Shown: positions 35,077 to 45,071 of the stretch, one piece after another
How positions within the stretch are numbered: position 1 is the stretch's first letter
Layout of the letters: each line of letters opens with the position of its first letter
Assembly: GCF_003054175.1 (NCBI RefSeq)
Contig: NZ_QBKN01000018.1
Coordinates: 40,083-104,082, forward strand
Direction: 5' to 3'
Length of the DNA stretch: 64,000 nucleotides
DNA from: Allosediminivita pacifica
Lineage (GTDB): Bacteria > Pseudomonadota > Alphaproteobacteria > Rhodobacterales > Rhodobacteraceae
The notes under the pieces: generated by a model
Database searches by the model: none
Seen by the model: the letters and a program-made list of their open reading frames with translations, nothing else
Told to the model about the DNA's origin: nothing
Program-made: the position numbers and the translations under genes

Positions 35077-36411
35077 ATGCTGGACGTACTTAGACATTCC
35101 TGGGCGCTGCTTCTGGGTATGGCGCTTCTCATGGTGGGCAACGGCCTTCAGGGCACGCTTCTGGGTGTGCGCGGGACGGCTGCGGGCTTTTCGGCTTTCG
35201 AGATGTCGATGGTCATGTCGGGCTATTTCGCCGGTTTTCTGTTCGCGTCACGCATGACCCCGGACATGATCCGCAGGGTCGGGCACGTGAGGGTTTTTGC
35301 CGCGCTGGGCTCGCTCATCTCGGCCATGCTGATCCTCTTCCCGGCGGTGCAGGACCCGATCGCCTGGACAGTGATGCGCGTGATCCTCGGCTTCTGTTTC
35401 TGTGGCGTCTACGTGACCGCGGAAAGCTGGCTGAACAATTCGGCCAACAACGCGACGCGGGGCAAGGCGCTCTCGGCCTACATGATCGTGCAGATGGCGG
35501 GCATCATCGCCGCGCAGGCGCTGCTGGTGATTCCGGATGCGAGTGGCTTCCTGCTCTTCGTGATTCCGTCGGTGCTGGTGTCTGTGGCCTTTGCGCCGAT
35601 CCTTTTGTCGATCTCGCCCACGCCGGCCTTCGACTCCACCAAGCCCATGAACCTGCGCGAGCTCTACAAGACCTCGCCGCTGGGAATCGTGGGCATGTTC
35701 CTGCTGGGCGGCGTGATCTCGGCGCAGTTCGGCATGGCGGCGGTCTATGCGACCGCGGCGGGGCTGAAGCTCGCGCAGATCTCGATCTTCGTTGCGGCCT
35801 TCTACGTGGGCGCGCTGGTGCTGCAGTATCCGCTGGGCTGGCTGTCGGACCGGATGGACCGGCGCCTGCTGATCACCGCCGTGGCCGCCATGGGTGCGGG
35901 CGCGGCCGTGGTGGCGGCGCTGCTGGGCAGTGTCTTCACGATCCTCGTGGCGTCAGCCTTCGTGGTCGGCGGAGCGACCAACCCGCTCTATTCGCTGCTG
36001 ATCGCCTATACCAACGACTTTCTCGATCACGAGGACATGGCCAGCGCGTCGGCAGGGCTGCTGTTCGTGAACGGCGTGGGCGCCGTGTCGGGGCCGCTTG
36101 CCATCGGCTGGGTGCTGCAGGTGGTGGGTCCTCCGGGCTATTTCCTGCTGATCGCGGCGCTGCTGGGGCTGATGACGCTCTATGGTCTCTATCGCATGAC
36201 GCGCCGCGCGGCGCCGGCCGCGGGCGATACCGGTGTCTATACGCCGCTGGCCATGCAGGGCACGCCCGTGGTGGTCGAGGCGGCGCAGGGCTATGCCGCT
36301 GAAGCCGCCGCCGAGGCAGAGGCCGAAGCCGAGACGGAAACGCAGGCAGAAGCGGCGCCGACCCGACAGCACGAACAGGCCGAGCAACAGACCGCCGACC
36401 GCGCTGCATGA
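35077..36411 (+). CDS. MFS transporter (YcaD-like) with acidic repeat tail
   Basis: This 444-residue membrane protein has twelve helices in a compact MFS fold: LLLGMALLMVGNGLQGTLLG in helix 1, RVILGFCFCGVYVTAESWLN in the middle of the first half, and LGWLSDRMDRRLLI as the motif between halves. This combination fits the YcaD-type group of unknown substrate. The last 60 residues are a cytoplasmic low-complexity tail dominated by Ala/Glu dipeptides (AEAEAEAETETQAE) and Gln. The start at 35077 follows GGGGGA closely. Confidence 0.82.
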   Translation: MLDVLRHSWALLLGMALLMVGNGLQGTLLGVRGTAAGFSAFEMSMVMSGYFAGFLFASRMTPDMIRRVGHVRVFAALGSLISAMLILFPAVQDPIAWTVMRVILGFCFCGVYVTAESWLNNSANNATRGKALSAYMIVQMAGIIAAQALLVIPDASGFLLFVIPSVLVSVAFAPILLSISPTPAFDSTKPMNLRELYKTSPLGIVGMFLLGGVISAQFGMAAVYATAAGLKLAQISIFVAAFYVGALVLQYPLGWLSDRMDRRLLITAVAAMGAGAAVVAALLGSVFTILVASAFVVGGATNPLYSLLIAYTNDFLDHEDMASASAGLLFVNGVGAVSGPLAIGWVLQVVGPPGYFLLIAALLGLMTLYGLYRMTRRAAPAAGDTGVYTPLAMQGTPVVVEAAQGYAAEAAAEAEAEAETETQAEAAPTRQHEQAEQQTADRAA

Positions 36412-36600
36412 GCGTATTCGGTGCCGTGCCCGCGCCCTGCGACGTAGGATTGCCGCGAATTTCGGCATGCGCCAATATCGCGGCATCTTCCTGCTGCCTG
36501 TTGGAAACTGACGGAAATAGTGACTGGTCTGCACCGCCGGGAGGGCGTTAGCCTTCTTTCCCAGAGGCAGGTCTTGCGTGAGCAAAGAGAGGAGGCGGAC

Positions 36601-37185
36601 ATGTCGATGCCTGAGAACGTTCTGGCCTATTGGCTGGACGAGGTGGGGCCAAAGGGCTGGTACCGACAGGACGACGAGGTCGACGAGGAGATCCGGGCAC
36701 GGTTTCTCGGCACCTGGGAGGGGCTCATGCAGGGGCGCTACGCCCTCTGGCTGACCTATCCGAGCGGGGCGCTGGCCTACATCATCCTCGCGGACCAGTT
36801 TCCGCGGAACATGTTCCGGGGAGAGGCGAAGGCGTTTTCGTCGGACGCGGTCGCCATGGCGGCGTCAAAGCAGTCGATCCACCGCGGCTGGGACATGAAG
36901 ATCGATCCGCCCGCGCGCCAGTTCTTCTACCTTCCGCTGATGCATTCCGAGAACGCCTGCGATCAGGATCGCTGCGTGCGGCTGATGAAGGAGCGGCTGG
37001 GCGCCGAGGGGGAGGACAACCTCCTGCATGCCCGTGTCCACCGCGAGATCATCCGCCGCTTCGGGCGCTTTCCCTTCCGCAACGCCGCGCTCGGGCGCGA
37101 GACTTCGGGGCCGGAGCGGCGCTTCGTGGAGGACGGGGGCTACGGCCGCGTTCTCAACGAGATGAAAGAGGGTGTGCCGGCCTGA
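36601..37185 (+). CDS. DUF924 family protein
   Basis: This 194-residue cytoplasmic protein has a TPR-like all-helical fold. It begins ENVLAYWLDEVGPKGWYRQD and shows the family's LAYIILADQFPRNMFRG, FFYLPLMHSENACDQDRCV and HREIIRRFGRFPFRNAALGR segments. DUF924 proteins are common in proteobacteria; no reaction is established. GAGAGGAGG precedes the ATG at 36601. It ends 10 bp before the convergent HD-domain gene. Confidence 0.88.
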   Translation: MSMPENVLAYWLDEVGPKGWYRQDDEVDEEIRARFLGTWEGLMQGRYALWLTYPSGALAYIILADQFPRNMFRGEAKAFSSDAVAMAASKQSIHRGWDMKIDPPARQFFYLPLMHSENACDQDRCVRLMKERLGAEGEDNLLHARVHREIIRRFGRFPFRNAALGRETSGPERRFVEDGGYGRVLNEMKEGVPA

Positions 37186-37195
37186 CTGGCGGCGC

Positions 37196-37798
37196 TCAGG
37201 CGCGCCCCGCGAGCCGGTCGAAGACGGCCCGTGCGCGGGGGCGCAGCCACTGCCAGAGACCGGGCGCGCCGGAGGCGATCTTAGGCGCGACGCGGGTCTC
37301 GAAGGTGTCCCATTCCACGGAATAGTCCGACCAGGATCCACCGCCCGCCGCCATGTTGAGCACCGGGGGTGCGAAGCGGTCGAGGGATTTCGCGAAGCGG
37401 GCCTCTGGCGTCTCGTTGGCCTCGAACTCGTCCCAGATGGCGCGGAAACTGGCGGCCTGGTCGGCCGGCAGCAGGCCGAATAGACGGTCGGCGGCGGCGG
37501 CCTCGGCGGCTTCCATCGCAGCGGCATCGTGGTCGCCGAAGATGGGATTGTCGCCTGCGTCGATCTCGACGAGATCGTGCAGGAGGAGCATCTGGATCAC
37601 CCGGGTGGTGTCGCAGCCCTCGGGGGCGTGCTCGGCCAGGGTGAGGGCGTAGAGGGCGACGTGCCAGCTGTGCTCGGCGGAATTCTCGAAACGGTTGCCA
37701 GTCACGCGGGTGGCGCGGATGACGGCCTTGAGGCGGTCGGCCTCGCCGAGGAAGGCCATCTGGGCGTCGAGGCGGGGGGTGTCGGGGGCGCTGTCCAT
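37196..37798 (-). CDS. HD-domain phosphohydrolase (YfbR-like)
   Basis: This 200-residue protein has a metal-dependent HD fold: His43 in SAEHSWHVAL, the His74-Asp75 pair in LLLHDLVEIDAGD, and Asp140 in KSLDRFAPP complete the metal site. The best family match is the 5'-deoxynucleotidase YfbR/HDDC2 group, which would place it in dNMP turnover; the substrate is not certain. A type-A repeat lies upstream, between it and the alpha/beta hydrolase gene on the same strand. Confidence 0.85.
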   Translation of the reverse strand: MDSAPDTPRLDAQMAFLGEADRLKAVIRATRVTGNRFENSAEHSWHVALYALTLAEHAPEGCDTTRVIQMLLLHDLVEIDAGDNPIFGDHDAAAMEAAEAAAADRLFGLLPADQAASFRAIWDEFEANETPEARFAKSLDRFAPPVLNMAAGGGSWSDYSVEWDTFETRVAPKIASGAPGLWQWLRPRARAVFDRLAGRA

Positions 37799-37871
37799 GG
37801 GGCGGTTCTGGCGCCCTTCGGGACCGGAGGCAAGCGGTGGATGCGCGCGTGTCGGCCGGATGTCCCGCAGC

Positions 37872-37953
37872 TGTCCCGGGCCGGGAAACTCTTTTTTCCA
37901 AGCAATATCAAGGACTTAAAAAGACGAATTAACCATTTGTCAGGAATGTCCCC
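37872..37953 (+). repeat. Type-A dispersed repeat, copy 3
   Basis: This is the most diverged copy. It starts TGTCCCGGGCCGGGA (37872-37886, palindrome losing its last base pair), has AAGGACTTAAA and GAATTAACCATT in the body, and ends GAATGTCCCC. It is clearly more AT-rich than its surroundings. Confidence 0.6.
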
Positions 37954-38002
37954 GGCGAGGGGGTGCCCGCCGGCGCCCACGAGAGGGCCGGCGGGAGGGT
38001 GT

Positions 38003-38656
38003 TCAGCGCGTGGATTCGGTCAGGCGGCGCTTCACGTAGCCCGAGACGGTGCCGAGCATCGGATCCATGTAGGGCTCCTGGAAGAAGTGGTCCGCGCCCT
38101 CGACTTCCTCGTGGGTGACGGTGATGCCCTTCTGCTCGCCGAGCTTGCCGACCAGCGTGCGGGTGTCCTGCGGCGCCGCGACCCGGTCGCCGGTGCCGTT
38201 GATGATCAGGCCCGAGCTGGGGCAGGGGGCGAGGAAGGAGAAGTCGTACATGTTGGCCGGCGGCGAGACCGAGACGAAGCCCGTGATCTCGGGGCGGCGC
38301 ATGAGCAGCTGCATGCCGATCCAGGCCCCGAAGCTGAAGCCGGCGACCCAGCAGTGCTTGGAGTTCTGGTTCATGGACTGCAGGTAATCGAGCGCGGAGG
38401 CGGCGTCGGAGAGTTCGCCGACACCCTGGTCGTACTCGCCCTGGCTGCGGCCGACGCCGCGGAAATTGAACCGCAGGACGGTGAAGCCCATGTTGTAGAA
38501 GGCGTAATGCAGATTGTAGACGACCTTGTTGTTCATCGTCCCGCCAAACTGCGGGTGTGGATGAAGCACGATGGCGATCGGGGCGTCACGATCCTTCTGA
38601 GGGTGGTAACGGCCTTCGAGCCGGCCTTCGGGTCCGGGGAAGATGACCTCGGGCAT
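38003..38656 (-). CDS. Alpha/beta hydrolase (CocE/YsgA-type)
   Basis: This 217-residue protein resembles the alphaproteobacterial group opening PEVIFPGPEGRLEGRYHP. It has an oxyanion region LHPHPQFGGTMNNKVV, FNFRGVGRSQG, the nucleophile elbow GFSFGAW with Ser108, the Asp in INGTGDRVAA and the His in GADHFF. The catalytic triad is therefore complete. The substrate is not known. AAGGAG precedes the ATG. Its start is divergent from iscR, which lies about 160 bp away across the iron-responsive promoter region. Confidence 0.83.
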   Translation of the reverse strand: MPEVIFPGPEGRLEGRYHPQKDRDAPIAIVLHPHPQFGGTMNNKVVYNLHYAFYNMGFTVLRFNFRGVGRSQGEYDQGVGELSDAASALDYLQSMNQNSKHCWVAGFSFGAWIGMQLLMRRPEITGFVSVSPPANMYDFSFLAPCPSSGLIINGTGDRVAAPQDTRTLVGKLGEQKGITVTHEEVEGADHFFQEPYMDPMLGTVSGYVKRRLTESTR

Positions 38657-38694
38657 GGGGCGTTCCGGGCTCCTTCTTATGTGCGGCGATATTC

Positions 38695-38731
38695 TTGACG
38701 AATTCGCTCGGCCACCTTAGAACAGTTCTAA
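38695..38731 (+). promoter_or_regulatory. iscR-suf promoter with Irr/ICE-like box over the -10
   Basis: TTGACG (38695-38700) and TAGAAC (38718-38723) are spaced by exactly 17 bp. The perfect 15-bp palindrome TTAGAACaGTTCTAA (38717-38731) covers the -10. It matches the iron control element recognised by Irr in Rhizobiales and Rhodobacterales (TTTAGAA...TTCTAAA). Binding would block polymerase. IscR itself could use a different site; none was recognised. Confidence 0.7.
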
Positions 38732-38815
38732 ACCCGGTGGATGCGCCGCCGGGATCGGCTTGACGCAGATAGGGGATGCGTCGGTCGAGGTCAATTGCCC
38801 GAAGGAGGCCGGGAC

Positions 38816-39307
38816 GTGAAGCTGAGCACGAAGGGACGGTACGCGATGGTGGCGCTGGTGGATATCGCGCTGCAGCCGGAAGGCGGGCTTGTGAGCCTGT
38901 CCGACATCGCGAAGCGGCAGGATATCTCGCTGCCCTACCTCGAGCAGCTTTTCGTGAAGCTGCGCCGCGGCGGGCTAGTGGATTCGGTGCGCGGTCCGGG
39001 CGGCGGCTACCGGCTGTCCAAGCCCGCGACGGAGATCCGGGTGGTCGACATCCTGGGCGCCGTCGACGAGACGGTGGACGCGATGCACAAGGGCGCGGGC
39101 GCCTCGGGCGGGGCGTCGGGCAGCAAGGCGCAGTCGCTGTCGAACCGGCTGTGGCAGAGCCTGTCGGCGCAGGTCTACGTGTTCCTGCACACCGCAAGGC
39201 TGTCGGACGTGGTGGAGCGCACGCTGGCGCCCTGTCCGGCGGTGCCGGCGCTGTTTGCCGTGGTCGACGAGGAAGACGAAGCGCGGGAGGCCAATGCCCT
39301 GTCCTGA
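38816..39307 (+). CDS. iscR: Rrf2-family iron-sulfur regulator IscR, single-cysteine type
   Basis: This 163-residue regulator has an N-terminal winged helix (KLSTKGRYAMVALVDIAL, recognition helix ISLPYLEQLFVKL, wing GPGGGYRLS). It heads the suf operon, as IscR does. Unlike enterobacterial IscR, which has three clustered cysteines, only one cysteine is present, Cys140 in TLAPCPAV; the usual region instead reads GAGASGGASGS. A single-cysteine IscR that still binds a cluster has been described from Rhodobacter sphaeroides. The start is GTG at 38816 with a GGAGG about 10 bases upstream. Confidence 0.88.
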   Translation: MKLSTKGRYAMVALVDIALQPEGGLVSLSDIAKRQDISLPYLEQLFVKLRRGGLVDSVRGPGGGYRLSKPATEIRVVDILGAVDETVDAMHKGAGASGGASGSKAQSLSNRLWQSLSAQVYVFLHTARLSDVVERTLAPCPAVPALFAVVDEEDEAREANALS

Positions 39308-39341
39308 CCGTCACAGGGACGCGCGCCTGGTGGCGCGGGTC

Positions 39342-39404
39342 GGGGGCTCTGCCCCCGTCGCGGCGGAGCCGCGACTCCCCCGGAATATTTCTGCCAAGAA
39401 GAAG
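39342..39404 (+). repeat. Type-B dispersed double-hairpin repeat, copy 3
   Basis: Hairpin 1 is GGGGGCTCTGCCCCC (39342-39356). Hairpin 2 is GTCGCGGC-GGA-GCCGCGAC. The tail is TCCCCCGGAATATTT and CCAAGAAGAAG. It lies inside the suf operon, between iscR and iscS, where partial termination could set their expression ratio. Confidence 0.75.
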
Positions 39405-39424
39405 CCTGCGGGCAGGAGGCTGCC

Positions 39425-40468
39425 GTGAGGCGGGTCTATCTCGACTGGAACGCCACCGCGCCGCTACGGGCCGAGGCGCGCGAGGCCATGGTGGCGGCCA
39501 TGGACCTGGTGGGGAACCCGTCCTCGGTGCATGCCGAGGGTCGCGCGGCCAAGGCGCTGGTCGAAAAGGCGCGCGCGCAGGTGGCCGAGGCCTTTGGCGC
39601 CGACGGGGCGGACGTGGTCTTTACCTCTGGCGCGACCGAGGCGGCGGCGCTGGCCTGCGCCGGGCGCGGGCTGAAATCCGCCGATATCGAACACGACGCC
39701 GTCGCGGCCTGGTGCGAGCCGGTGCTGCCGGTGGACGGTGCGGGCCGGGTCATGGTGGAGGATCCGGGCACAAGCGTGCTGCAGCTGGCCAATTCCGAGA
39801 CCGGGGTGGTGCAGGAGCTGCCGCAGGGGCTGGCGGTGACGGATGCGACGCAGGCCTTCGGCAAGCTGCCGGTGGCCTTCAACTGGCTGGGCGCCGAGAT
39901 GGCGCTGGTCTCGGCCCACAAGCTGGGCGGGCCGAAGGGCGTCGGTGCGCTGGTGATGAGGCGCGGCACGGACCTGGCGGCGCAGATCCGCGGCGGCGGG
40001 CAGGAGATGGGCCGGCGCAGCGGTACGGAGAACATTCTTGGCATCGCGGGCTTCGGCGCCGCGGCCGAGGCGGCGGCGCGCGATCTGGCTGACGGGGTCT
40101 GGGATCGGGTGGCCGAGATTAGAAATCTTCTAGAAAAGGCCATTGAGGCGGGCGCGCCGGATATTATCTTCATGGGGAAGGAAACGCGCCGCCTGCCCAA
40201 CACCAGTTCTTTCGCCGTGCCCGGCTGGAAGGGCGAGACGCAGGTCATGCAGATGGATCTGGCCGGCTTCGCGGTGAGCGCGGGCAGCGCCTGTTCCAGC
40301 GGGAAGGTGCGCGAGAGCCGCGTGCTGCGCGCCATGGGATACGACACGGCCACGGCTTCCGGCGCGCTCAGGGTGAGCCTGGGGCCGGGCGTGACCGAAG
40401 AGGACATCCGCCGCTTCGCCGAGGCGTGGCTGGCGAAATACCGCAAATTCCGCGCCCGAGCGGCGTGA
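39425..40468 (+). CDS. iscS: Cysteine desulfurase (IscS/NifS type)
   Basis: This 347-residue PLP enzyme mobilises sulfur from cysteine. It opens [19 protein letters not shown]. The PLP lysine is Lys166 in [10 protein letters not shown] and the catalytic cysteine is Cys290 in [15 protein letters not shown], whose flexible loop marks it as class I (IscS/NifS). It is shorter than the 400-residue enterobacterial IscS. The start is GTG at 39425. It stands between iscR and sufB, so two desulfurases (this and SufS) are encoded in one operon. Confidence 0.88.
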   Translation: MRRVYLDWNATAPLRAEAREAMVAAMDLVGNPSSVHAEGRAAKALVEKARAQVAEAFGADGADVVFTSGATEAAALACAGRGLKSADIEHDAVAAWCEPVLPVDGAGRVMVEDPGTSVLQLANSETGVVQELPQGLAVTDATQAFGKLPVAFNWLGAEMALVSAHKLGGPKGVGALVMRRGTDLAAQIRGGGQEMGRRSGTENILGIAGFGAAAEAAARDLADGVWDRVAEIRNLLEKAIEAGAPDIIFMGKETRRLPNTSSFAVPGWKGETQVMQMDLAGFAVSAGSACSSGKVRESRVLRAMGYDTATASGALRVSLGPGVTEEDIRRFAEAWLAKYRKFRARAA

Positions 40469-40490
40469 GCTTTCAAGGGGAGCAGACCGG

Positions 40491-42029
40491 ATGACGGCAT
40501 TGGACAATGTCAAGGAAGGCGTCGAGAAGGAAACCGTGGACGCCGTGAAGGCGGTCAGCACGTACAAGTACGGCTGGGAGACCGATATCGACATGGAATA
40601 CGCCCCCAAGGGGCTGACCGCCGATATCGTGCGCCTGATTTCCGACAAGAACGGCGAGCCCGAGTGGATGACCGAGTGGCGGCTCAAGGCCTACGAGCGC
40701 TGGCTCGAGAAGAAGGAGCCGAACTGGGCGATGGTCGACTATCCCCAGATCGACTTCCAGGAGCAGTATTACTACGCGCGCCCCAAGAGCATGGAGACCA
40801 AGCCCAAGTCGCTGGACGAGGTCGACCCGAAGCTGCTCGAGACCTACGAGAAGCTGGGGATTCCGCTGAAGGAACAGATGATCCTGGCGGGTGTCGAGGG
40901 CGCCGAGCAGTCCGCGCCGGCTGACGGCCAGGGCGAGGCGACCAGCGACCGCCGCGTGGCGGTGGACGCGGTGTTCGATTCCGTCTCCGTCGGCACGACC
41001 TTCCAGAAGGAGCTGAAGGAAGCGGGCGTGATCTTTTGCTCGATCTCGGAAGCGATCCGCGAGCATCCGGAGCTGGTGCGCAAGTACCTCGGCTCGGTCG
41101 TGCCGCAGTCGGACAACTTCTACGCGACGCTGAACTCGGCCGTGTTCTCGGACGGGTCCTTCGTCTACGTGCCGCCGGGCGTGCGCTGTCCGATGGAGCT
41201 GTCGACCTATTTCCGCATCAATGCCGAGAACACAGGCCAGTTCGAGCGGACGCTGATCATCGCCGACAAGGGCAGCTACGTGAGCTACCTTGAGGGGTGC
41301 ACGGCGCCGCAGCGCGACCAGGCGCAGCTGCACGCGGCGGTCGTCGAGATCATCGCGGAGGAAGACGCCGAGGTGAAGTATTCTACCGTCCAGAACTGGT
41401 TCCCCGGTGACGAGGACGGCAAGGGCGGTATCTACAACTTCGTGACCAAGCGCGCGGACTGCCGCGGCGACCGGTCGAAGGTGATGTGGACGCAGGTCGA
41501 GACCGGGTCGTCGGTGACGTGGAAGTATCCGTCCTGCATCCTGCGCGGGGACGACAGCCAGGGCGAGTTCTACTCGATCGCGATCACCAACAACTGGCAG
41601 CAGGCCGACACCGGCACGAAGATGATCCACCTTGGCAAGAACACCAAGAGCCGGATCGTGTCCAAGGGCATCTCGGCGGGGCAGGCGCAGAACACTTACC
41701 GCGGGCTCGTGTCGATGCACCCGAAGGCGAAGAATTCGCGCAACTACACGCAGTGCGACAGCCTTCTGATCGGCGACAAGTGCGGGGCCCACACGGTTCC
41801 CTATATCGAGGTCAAGAACAACTCGTCGCGCTGCGAGCACGAGGCGACGACCTCGAAGGTGGACGACGACCAGCTGTTCTACTGCCGCCAGCGCGGCATG
41901 GACGAGGAAGAGGCCGTGGCGCTTGTCGTGAACGGGTTCTGCCGGGAGGTGCTTCAGGCACTGCCGATGGAATTCGCCATGGAAGCGCAGCAGCTTGTCG
42001 CGATCTCGCTGGAAGGGTCGGTCGGGTAA
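40491..42029 (+). CDS. sufB: Fe-S cluster assembly scaffold SufB
   Basis: This 512-residue protein is part of the SufBC2D complex on which Fe-S clusters are built. Typical segments are [23 protein letters not shown] at the N-terminus, [39 protein letters not shown], the [20 protein letters not shown] segment, and the C-terminal beta helix with [28 protein letters not shown] precedes the ATG. Two small unrelated genes separate it from sufC. Confidence 0.95.
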   Translation: MTALDNVKEGVEKETVDAVKAVSTYKYGWETDIDMEYAPKGLTADIVRLISDKNGEPEWMTEWRLKAYERWLEKKEPNWAMVDYPQIDFQEQYYYARPKSMETKPKSLDEVDPKLLETYEKLGIPLKEQMILAGVEGAEQSAPADGQGEATSDRRVAVDAVFDSVSVGTTFQKELKEAGVIFCSISEAIREHPELVRKYLGSVVPQSDNFYATLNSAVFSDGSFVYVPPGVRCPMELSTYFRINAENTGQFERTLIIADKGSYVSYLEGCTAPQRDQAQLHAAVVEIIAEEDAEVKYSTVQNWFPGDEDGKGGIYNFVTKRADCRGDRSKVMWTQVETGSSVTWKYPSCILRGDDSQGEFYSIAITNNWQQADTGTKMIHLGKNTKSRIVSKGISAGQAQNTYRGLVSMHPKAKNSRNYTQCDSLLIGDKCGAHTVPYIEVKNNSSRCEHEATTSKVDDDQLFYCRQRGMDEEEAVALVVNGFCREVLQALPMEFAMEAQQLVAISLEGSVG

Positions 42030-42096
42030 TCCCGGCCACCCGGTCCGACGGCAGGATGCAGCCATGGCGCCCTGGGACAGGAAAGCGAGCGGCGGA

Positions 42097-42408
42097 ATGA
42101 TCGTCACCACCACACCCACGATCGAGGGCCATGCCATCACCGCCTACAAGGGCATCGTGGTGGGCGAGGCGATCCTCGGCGCGAACGTGTTCCGGGATCT
42201 CTTCGCGGGGATCACGGACATCATCGGCGGACGGTCCTCGGCCTACGAGGCCAGCCTTCAGGAGGCGCGGGACACCGCGCTGCGCGAGCTCGAGGAGCGG
42301 GCCGCGGCGCTGGGGGCCAATGCCGTGGTGGGTGTCGATCTCGATTACGAGGTGGTCAACAACATGCTCATGGTCTCGGCCTCGGGCACGGCGGTGGTCA
42401 CCGAATGA
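42097..42408 (+). CDS. YbjQ/UPF0145 family protein
   Basis: This 103-residue protein starts [12 protein letters not shown], the UPF0145 hallmark, and continues with [30 protein letters not shown] and [14 protein letters not shown]. Members form pentamers and have been called heavy-metal-binding on weak evidence. An in-frame ATG at 42064 exists but the family start is 42097. It lies inside the suf operon and overlaps the next gene by ATGA, so it is co-translated; a role in Fe-S assembly is only suggested by position. Confidence 0.85.
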   Translation: MIVTTTPTIEGHAITAYKGIVVGEAILGANVFRDLFAGITDIIGGRSSAYEASLQEARDTALRELEERAAALGANAVVGVDLDYEVVNNMLMVSASGTAVVTE

Positions 42409-43007
42409 CAGAGGCCGTCGCCATCGACCGGCCCGAGCTGACCCTGCCCGAGACGGAGGCGGCGCTTCTGCGCGCGGCCTATGCGCGGGCGGAGACGATC
42501 CTGGAATACGGATCGGGCGGCTCGACCGTGATGGCGGCGGAGATGCCCGGCAAGCGCATCTGGTCGGTCGAGAGCAGCGGCGACTGGGCCAGGATGATGC
42601 GCGGCTGGTTTCGCGAGAATCCCCCCGCCGAGGGCACCACGGTCGAAATCGTGCATGCCCGGGTCGGGGCGACGAAGGACTGGGGCCACCCGGCCGACGA
42701 AAGCGAATGGCGGCGCTATGCCCGCTACCCGCTGGGCGTCTGGAAGCGCGAGGATTTCGCGGCGCCGGACGTGGTTCTGGTTGACGGGCGGTTCCGGCAG
42801 GGCTGCGCGCTGGCCACGGCCTTTTCGACGGCGAAGCCGGTGGATCTGTTCTTCGACGATTACACCCGGCGCAAGCACTACCACGTGGTCGAGGATTACC
42901 TCGGCCACCCTGAAATCACCGGGCGCATGGCGCATTTCCGCGTCACGCCCACCGCCATTCCGCCGGAGCGGCTGCTCCAGGTGGTCAACCTGACGCAGCG
43001 CCCCTGA
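42405..43007 (+). CDS. Methyltransferase-fold protein of unknown function in the suf operon
   Basis: This 200-residue protein has a Rossmann-like start, with [19 protein letters not shown] in the place of the SAM-binding loop and [13 protein letters not shown] as a possible motif II, and [16 protein letters not shown] downstream. It is therefore related to class I methyltransferases, but I do not recognise a characterised family. It is coupled by ATGA to the UPF0145 gene and lies 31 bp before sufC. Confidence 0.7.
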   Translation: MTEAVAIDRPELTLPETEAALLRAAYARAETILEYGSGGSTVMAAEMPGKRIWSVESSGDWARMMRGWFRENPPAEGTTVEIVHARVGATKDWGHPADESEWRRYARYPLGVWKREDFAAPDVVLVDGRFRQGCALATAFSTAKPVDLFFDDYTRRKHYHVVEDYLGHPEITGRMAHFRVTPTAIPPERLLQVVNLTQRP

Positions 43008-43038
43008 GGGGGCGTGACTGAACGAGGAAGGAAACGCG

Positions 43039-43793
<755 letters not shown>

Positions 43794-43794
<1 letters not shown>

Positions 43795-45071
43795 TGGCGC
43801 TGCCCCAGCCCAAGATCGACGCGCTGGAAGCCCGGATCGCCGGCCTGACGCTGCCCGAGGGCGGCTGGAGCGAGGCGGCGCGCAAGGACGCGCTGTCGCG
43901 CCTGACCGCCATGGGCCTGCCCCACGCGCGTGACGAATACTGGAAGTTCACCCGTCCGGCCAAGCTGGTCGAGGCGGAGGTCACGCCCGCCACGGTGCTG
44001 GACGAGGACGAGATGCCGATCTTCGACGCCTTCGACCGGCTGAAGATCGTCTTCGTGGACGGCGTGTTCGATGCCGAGGCCTCGGACGACCTGTCGCTCG
44101 AGGGTGTGAGCATCGACCGCCTGGCCGAGAGCCAGGACATCCACTGGGCCAAGGACATCTACGGCGTGCTCGAGACGCGCGGTCAGGACCCGGTCGAGCG
44201 GTCGCTCGCGGCGCTGAACACGGCCTTTGCCACGGACGGGCTGCTGATCCACGTGCACGGCAAGCCCAGCAAGCCGATCAGCGTGATTTACCGCCACGAG
44301 TCCGAGACCTCGGACGCGGTGCTGCACCACGTGGTGAAGGTCGACGCGGGTGCGGAGGCCACGATCCTCGAGAACGGTCCGGCGGCGGCGCGCTTCAACA
44401 ACGTGATGGAAGTCGAGATCGCGGACACCGGCAAGCTGCACCACGTGCGGGCGCAGGGCCGGGACCACGAGCGCCGGGCGGCCACGCATGTCTTCGCGCG
44501 GCTGGGCAAGGAATCGGTCTTCAAGACCTTCACCCTGACCGTGAACGGCGTGCTGACCCGCAACGAATGCGTGCTCGAGTTCACCGGCGACGATGCCGTG
44601 GGCCACGTGGCGGGCGCCTGCCTTGGCGACGGTGATTTCCACCACGACGACACGGTGTTCATCACCCATGATGCGGTGAACTGCGAAAGCCGGCAGGTCT
44701 TCAAGAAGGTGCTGCGCAACGGTGCCGTGGGCGTGTTCCAGGGCAAGATCCTCGTGAAGCCTGACGCGCAGCAGACCGACGGCTACCAGATCTCGCAGTC
44801 GCTGCTTCTGGACGACGACAGCCAGTTCCTCGCCAAGCCGGAGCTCGAGATCTATGCCGACGACGTGGCCTGTTCGCACGGGTCCACCAGCGGCGCGATC
44901 GACGAGGACAGCCTGTTCTACCTTCGCGCGCGTGGCGTACCGCGCGGCATGGCCGAGGACCTGATGACGATCGCCTTCATCGCGGAAGCGGTGCTGGAGG
45001 TCGAGGACGAGGCGCTGCAGGAGGAGATCAACGCGCGTGTCGAGGCCTGGCTGGCCCGCCGCCGCGACTGA
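43794..45071 (+). CDS. sufD: Fe-S cluster assembly protein SufD
   Basis: This 425-residue paralog of SufB completes the SufBC2D scaffold. The conserved C-terminal beta-helix region is visible: THDAVNCESRQVFKKVLRNG, VFQGKILVKPDAQQTDGYQ, LLLDDDSQFLAKPELEIYAD, DDVACSHGSTSGAIDEDSLF and FYLRARGVPRGMAEDLM. The ATG at 43794 overlaps the sufC stop; longer upstream frames are shadows of sufC. Its own stop overlaps the next start in the same TGATG manner. Confidence 0.94.

Noticed and set aside
40119..40135. TTAGAAATCTTCTAGAA inside iscS, resembling a second Irr box
   Set aside because: It is within coding sequence, the arms are not spaced as in the iscR box, and no gene start follows.
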